From the NCBI GenBank assembly GCA_023254245.1, contig JALQYE010000015.1, positions 1-38,470 on the forward strand: a stretch of DNA of 38,470 bases, in the 5' to 3' direction. Source of the DNA: Emticicia sp. (lineage in GTDB: Bacteria > Bacteroidota > Bacteroidia > Cytophagales > Spirosomataceae). The notes under the pieces are model-generated. The model saw only the letters and a list, made by a program, of their open reading frames with translations. It was not told where the DNA came from and did not search any database. This document shows positions 35,364 through 38,470 of this stretch, piece after piece. The position numbers and the translations under genes were made by a program. The first letter of the stretch is position 1. Each line of letters starts with the position of its first letter.

Positions 35364-35436
35364 AAAACTGATAGTAAATTGTCCATTGTTATTAGTCGAT
35401 AGACCATTGCAATGTAACTTTTTGACTATCAGTTTT
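35364..35436. repeat. Hairpin between DUF3098 and uppP
   Basis: AAAACTGATAGT (35364-35375) and ACTATCAGTTTT (35425-35436) form a perfect 12-bp stem around 49 nt. The same core, ACTGATAGT/ACTATCAGT, makes the terminator at 5815-5865. Confidence 0.55.
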
Positions 35437-35462
35437 TTATAAAATATATTTTCAATGAAATT

Positions 35463-35702
35463 TTACTTTTTCTTGAAAATGGTGTAAAACTGAAAAATAA
35501 AACCAATGAAGGCGATAGCTGGCCCGAGGGTTATTCCTAAAAATCCGAAACCAAACTCTTCTTTATCGAGGGTCATGATAAAGAAACCTGCAAAAATGAG
35601 TACGATGCCCACAATCATCAAGGTATAATTAGTTTTGCTAAACGGAAGAGCTTCTTGATTTCCTGTTTGTTCGGTTGGGGTGTTGTTTGTAGTATTTTTC
35701 AT
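35463..35702 (-). CDS. DUF3098 membrane protein
   Basis: This 79-residue protein has a polar N-terminus and two hydrophobic helices (about 27-44 and 52-74), including IVGIVLIFAGFFIM and GITLGPAIAFIGFIFQF. It matches the DUF3098 family, which in Bacteroidota sits next to ftsX and uppP as it does here. A role with FtsX in cell-envelope processes is suggested only by this context. Confidence 0.82.
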   Translation of the reverse strand: MKNTTNNTPTEQTGNQEALPFSKTNYTLMIVGIVLIFAGFFIMTLDKEEFGFGFLGITLGPAIAFIGFIFQFYTIFKKK

Positions 35703-35802
35703 TGTATAAAATTTTCGGTATTAATTTTTTCAAGTGATTGATAAAACTATAAATGTTTTTAATTACTCTGGATTGCTAACTATTGACTGTAAACTTGATT
35801 AC

Positions 35803-36684
35803 TTAATATAAATCTTCCAAATCAGTACGCAAATAACGGTACATTGATTGGAATGTACTTAAAACACCAATTAGAATACCCAGCATAATTACAAATCCAC
35901 ACAAAGTAGCAAGTTTGGTGAAGTTTTGTAAAACCCCCAAGTTTTCAATTTCACGAATCGCTATTTGCTCAACTATAACTAATAGAACTGAAGCTATTAC
36001 TCCTGAAATAAAGCCTTGCAAAATACCCCTATTTATAAAAGGTTTTTGAATAAACCAATCGGTTGCACCAACCAATTGCATACTTCTAATAATGAAGCGT
36101 TGCGAATATAATGCCAGTCTGATTGTATTATTGATGAGTAGAACAATGGCTATCAGCAATAAAACCACAATCGAAGCGATGATAATATAGGCTTTATTGG
36201 CATTTTTGTTAATACTATCCACAAAATCTTTGGCATAATCGGCTTCAAAAATTCCTGGAACATTTTCTAAATCAGCTTTAATTTTAGCCAGTTCATCTTC
36301 TTTAAAATATTCTTCTTTTAATTTTAGGCTAAAGGCATCTCGGTAAGGATTTTCACCCAGTATTGAACGAAAATCTTCGTTGGTTTCTTTCAATACTTTT
36401 TCGGCAGTGCTTTCTTTTGAGATAAATTTTATTTGCGGAACATTTTCAGAATAAGCAACGTAATTTTTTTGAGCAATCAGGTTTCTAACTGAATCCTTTT
36501 GAATCTGGGTCAGCGATTTATCTAAATATACCTGAACTTCAATATTTTGCTTGATGTACAAAACTAATTGCTTGGAAGTTAGGGCTATCCAACCACTAAA
36601 TGCCACCAAAAATAAAGCCGCTGTTAGACTTAGAATGATGAGCATACTCGGATAACTACCTAATTTTCTATTTTTTTTCTGCAT
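35803..36684 (-). CDS. ftsX: Cell division protein FtsX
   Basis: FtsX is the integral partner of the ATPase FtsE and controls peptidoglycan hydrolases at division. The 293-residue protein has one N-terminal transmembrane helix (MLIILSLTAALFLVAFSGW), a periplasmic loop of about 130 residues, and three helices at the C-terminus (IIIASIVVLLLIAIVLL, GFISGVIASVLLVI, ATLCGFVIMLGILIG). LYSQRFIIRSMQLVGAT is the FtsX-like permease signature. ftsE is not adjacent, which is common in this phylum. Confidence 0.92.
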   Translation of the reverse strand: MQKKNRKLGSYPSMLIILSLTAALFLVAFSGWIALTSKQLVLYIKQNIEVQVYLDKSLTQIQKDSVRNLIAQKNYVAYSENVPQIKFISKESTAEKVLKETNEDFRSILGENPYRDAFSLKLKEEYFKEDELAKIKADLENVPGIFEADYAKDFVDSINKNANKAYIIIASIVVLLLIAIVLLINNTIRLALYSQRFIIRSMQLVGATDWFIQKPFINRGILQGFISGVIASVLLVIVEQIAIREIENLGVLQNFTKLATLCGFVIMLGILIGVLSTFQSMYRYLRTDLEDLY

Positions 36685-36712
36685 ATTTATTTACTCAATG
36701 ATAAATCCTCTG

Positions 36713-36720
36713 CAAAGATA
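36713..36720 (-). promoter_or_regulatory. -7 promoter box of ftsX
   Basis: CAAAGATA on the plus strand reads TATCTTTG on the minus strand, a full match to TAnnTTTG, 28 bases before the ftsX ATG. No clear -33 element is visible at the expected distance. Confidence 0.45.
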
Positions 36721-36778
36721 AAGGATGTTGTATAAAATACGCAGAATTTAATGATTTTTAACAGAAGAATAGGAAAGT

Positions 36779-37621
36779 TTAGGCTACTTCGCTTTTCCAA
36801 CGAGCAATTCTTTCAGGCATGTTTTGCTCTATAATATTTTTAACAACTTCCGTAATTTCCTCAACAGTAGCATCGGGCGAGAAATAAATTGGCTCTTTAA
36901 ACTTAACTTTCAATTCTGTATTACGCTTTTTATAGTTAAGCCCTGATTTATTGAACGCTCTACGAAAGCCATCAATTACCACTGGAACAACAATGGGATT
37001 ATTATCTTTGATGATGTGAGCGGTACCTTTGCGAATTGGAGCGTAGGGACTTGTTGTTCCCTGTGGGAAACTTACAACCCAACCAAACTTTAATCCTTTG
37101 GCAACATTGTCGCCAGCCGAGGTATCAAGTGTACGTTTCACATTTTCGCCTTTTGCACGCCAAGAACGTTCTACTAAGATAGCCCCTGCTAAACTAAAAA
37201 TTTTTGGTATTAATCCTTCTTTCATGGTTTCGCTGGCCGCAACATAAAAGGTTCTTGCTCGTGGAGCAAATAAAGCTATCGGCAAAACTCGATTACGAAA
37301 ACCCCATTTAACCGAGCAAAAAATATGATAAAAAGCAATAACATCAGCAAAGTATGTTTGATGATTGGATATAAAATAGACATTTTGGTTAGGAAGCTTT
37401 TCTAAAAATTCAGCTCCCTCAACCTTTAATTGATTGGCAACTGCCAAACGCCAATATGTGGGAATTCCTGCTATTAAAATGATAAAACGTTTAAGTATCA
37501 GCCAATTACCAAATGGGTCACGTTCGAATATGCCAAATATATCTACATACGACACATATCTAAAGAATGGATTTGGGTCGTTGTTGGGAATTGGGAGAAA
37601 ATTTTTAATTATTCTAATCAT
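36779..37621 (-). CDS. 1-acyl-sn-glycerol-3-phosphate acyltransferase-like protein
   Basis: This 280-residue protein has the PlsC-type H-x4-D motif NHQTYFAD (about 86-93) and a second block FPQGTTSPYAPIRKGTAHI, followed by PVVIDGFR. Such enzymes add the second acyl chain to lysophosphatidic acid in phospholipid synthesis at the inner membrane. The second block normally reads FPEGTRS; here the Glu is Gln. I start at the ATG at 37621; a TTG two codons upstream is possible. The acyl acceptor is not certain. Confidence 0.88.
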   Translation of the reverse strand: MIRIIKNFLPIPNNDPNPFFRYVSYVDIFGIFERDPFGNWLILKRFIILIAGIPTYWRLAVANQLKVEGAEFLEKLPNQNVYFISNHQTYFADVIAFYHIFCSVKWGFRNRVLPIALFAPRARTFYVAASETMKEGLIPKIFSLAGAILVERSWRAKGENVKRTLDTSAGDNVAKGLKFGWVVSFPQGTTSPYAPIRKGTAHIIKDNNPIVVPVVIDGFRRAFNKSGLNYKKRNTELKVKFKEPIYFSPDATVEEITEVVKNIIEQNMPERIARWKSEVA

Positions 37622-37743
37622 TCTCAAAACTAAGTTCTAATTTATATATGGTTTAGGTGTTTTATAATTGAAAGATAATAAATATATGGCATTAATCAAA
37701 AATCAAACTTGAAAAAGATTTCTCAATGAGGTATTTTTAAAGC

Positions 37744-37780
37744 AAAAGCGTTGATTTTCGATGAGAAAACCAACGCTTTT
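37744..37780 (-). terminator. Terminator of the bifunctional nuclease gene
   Basis: AAAAGCGTTG (37744-37753) and CAACGCTTTT (37771-37780) pair fully, and TTTTC/GAAAA extend the stem after one mismatch around a 5-nt loop. It lies 23 bases past the stop of the minus-strand gene, with A/T tracts on both sides. Confidence 0.75.
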
Positions 37781-37803
37781 TATGTTTTGGAGCGAATCTA
37801 ATA

Positions 37804-38400
37804 TTAATTTCGCTTGCTAATTTCATCTCTAATTTTAGCGGCTTTTTCGTATTCTTCTTCAGCCAATGCTTGCGAAAGCATTTTGTTTAGTTCTTCCAAA
37901 CTAAGGTCTTTCAAGACATCTTTAGCTGATTTTTGTGGTCGAGTAGTTGCTGGTTCAACCAATTCTTCGGTTTCATCTGCTTGCTCGGCTTCGTGAGTTG
38001 TTATACCTGCATCGCTTAGAATTTGTTCAGTAGTATAAATTGGTACTTGGAAACGTAAACCAATGGCAATTGCATCCGACGGCCGAGCATCAACGGTTTT
38101 CTGACGAATGCCATCTGTACAAACAATTTTAGCAAAGAAAATACCCTCTCTGAGGTCAGAGATAATAATTTCTTCGACCGTAAAATCGAATGCACGAGCA
38201 AATGATTTGAATAAATCGTGCGTCATTGGTCGATTTGGTGTAATGTGTTCCATCTCAATAGCTATAGCTTGAGCTTCAAACATACCAATGATAATCGGTA
38301 AACGACGGCTCCCACCTTCTTCCGATAAAACCAATGCAAATGAGCCAGTCTGAGATTGACTTGGCGATAATCCTAATATTTCGAGTTTTATTTTTTCCAC
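37804..38400 (-). CDS. Bifunctional nuclease (DUF151) family protein with UVR motif
   Basis: This 198-residue protein has a bifunctional-nuclease domain over residues 1 to about 135 (LPIIIGMFEAQAIAIEME, then DARPSDAIAIGLRF). Plant members of this family cut RNA and DNA; bacterial roles are poorly known. Residues 136-165 are a linker rich in Glu and Thr, and 166-198 form a UVR (UvrB/UvrC) coiled-coil motif (LNKMLSQALAEEEYEKAAKIRD), which usually binds a partner protein. The start is GTG at 38400. A TATATTTG box lies only 5 bases upstream on this strand, so the message may be nearly leaderless. This domain pair is common in Bacteroidota. Confidence 0.88.
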   Translation of the reverse strand: MEKIKLEILGLSPSQSQTGSFALVLSEEGGSRRLPIIIGMFEAQAIAIEMEHITPNRPMTHDLFKSFARAFDFTVEEIIISDLREGIFFAKIVCTDGIRQKTVDARPSDAIAIGLRFQVPIYTTEQILSDAGITTHEAEQADETEELVEPATTRPQKSAKDVLKDLSLEELNKMLSQALAEEEYEKAAKIRDEISKRN

Positions 38401-38404
38401 GGTG

Positions 38405-38412
38405 CAAATATA
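38405..38412 (-). promoter_or_regulatory. -7 box next to the nuclease-gene start codon
   Basis: CAAATATA reads TATATTTG on the minus strand, a full consensus match, with its last base 4 nt from the GTG. If used, the transcript would begin at or inside the start codon. No -33 element is visible. Confidence 0.35.
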
Positions 38413-38470
38413 AATAAAACTTGGGTTTTATTCCTTCTAAAAATTTGTGTTTTTCGAGCGATGTCTTTTT

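Noticed and set aside
37625-37632. TAGTTTTG box next to the acyltransferase start
   Set aside because: It overlaps the start codon region and has no -33 element; too likely by chance in AT-rich DNA.
1-38470. CRISPR arrays, tRNA or rRNA genes, integrases, transposases, phage genes
   Set aside because: Searched by eye on both strands; none with supporting sequence was seen.

Overview
The window is AT-rich chromosomal DNA from a member of the Bacteroidota, probably a Cytophagales-type aerobe. Supporting signs are the gene order ftsX - DUF3098 - uppP - truB - ribF, several upstream sequences matching the phylum's -7 box TAnnTTTG, A-rich leaders without clear Shine-Dalgarno sites, frequent GTG/TTG starts, and an SLBB/Wzz/ABC exopolysaccharide locus. 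The genus cannot be fixed from the sequence alone. No tRNA, rRNA, CRISPR array, insertion sequence or phage gene was seen.

Layout, left to right. (1) 109-4680 (-): gltB, large subunit of glutamate synthase; no gltD lies in the window. (2) 5187-6654 (+): two tandem secreted GH108-like muramidase paralogs with a shortened active-site region. (3) 6853-13009 (-): an assimilatory sulfate reduction block read in the order sulfite-reductase-like gene (with an apparent C-terminal HEPN-like domain), TSUP-family sulfur transporter, cysH (APS-reductase type), cysD, cysN. A perfect 7-7-7 palindrome lies just upstream of the first gene, and a G/C-rich palindrome pair exactly fills the ends of the cysD-cysN gap. 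(4) 13203-14626 (-): rnz and a STAS-domain protein. (5) 14730-28922 (-): a roughly 14-kb surface-polysaccharide locus. Read in transcription order it holds an SLBB outer-membrane export protein, a Wzz-type co-polymerase, an ABC permease (Wzm type), an ABC ATPase with a C-terminal cargo domain (Wzt type), a DegT aminotransferase, a GT2, a GT4, gmhA, a GT4, a GT8-like transferase, a GT4, and a second GT8-like gene that looks catalytically dead. (6) 29103-32271 (+): parE and pheA (chorismate mutase/prephenate dehydratase). (7) 32653-38400 (-): a small membrane protein, ribF, truB, uppP, DUF3098, ftsX, a PlsC-type acyltransferase, and a bifunctional-nuclease protein with a UVR motif.

How the parts work together. 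The sulfur block can take up or move a sulfur oxyanion, activate sulfate to APS (CysDN), reduce APS to sulfite (CysH) and sulfite to sulfide (siroheme enzyme) without PAPS; no cysC is present and CysH carries the APS-type cysteines. The polysaccharide block has six glycosyltransferases but no initiating phosphoglycosyl transferase, flippase or polymerase, so export through the ABC pair is the coherent reading, with the SLBB and Wzz proteins providing the periplasm and outer-membrane path. UppP elsewhere in the window recycles the undecaprenyl carrier that such systems use.

The most interesting items are the GT8-like pseudoenzyme next to its intact paralog, the reductase-HEPN fusion, the palindromic site upstream of the sulfur genes, the divergent GH108 pair, and a set of intergenic palindromes that look like interspersed repeats. 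I did not find a clear new defence or mobile system.
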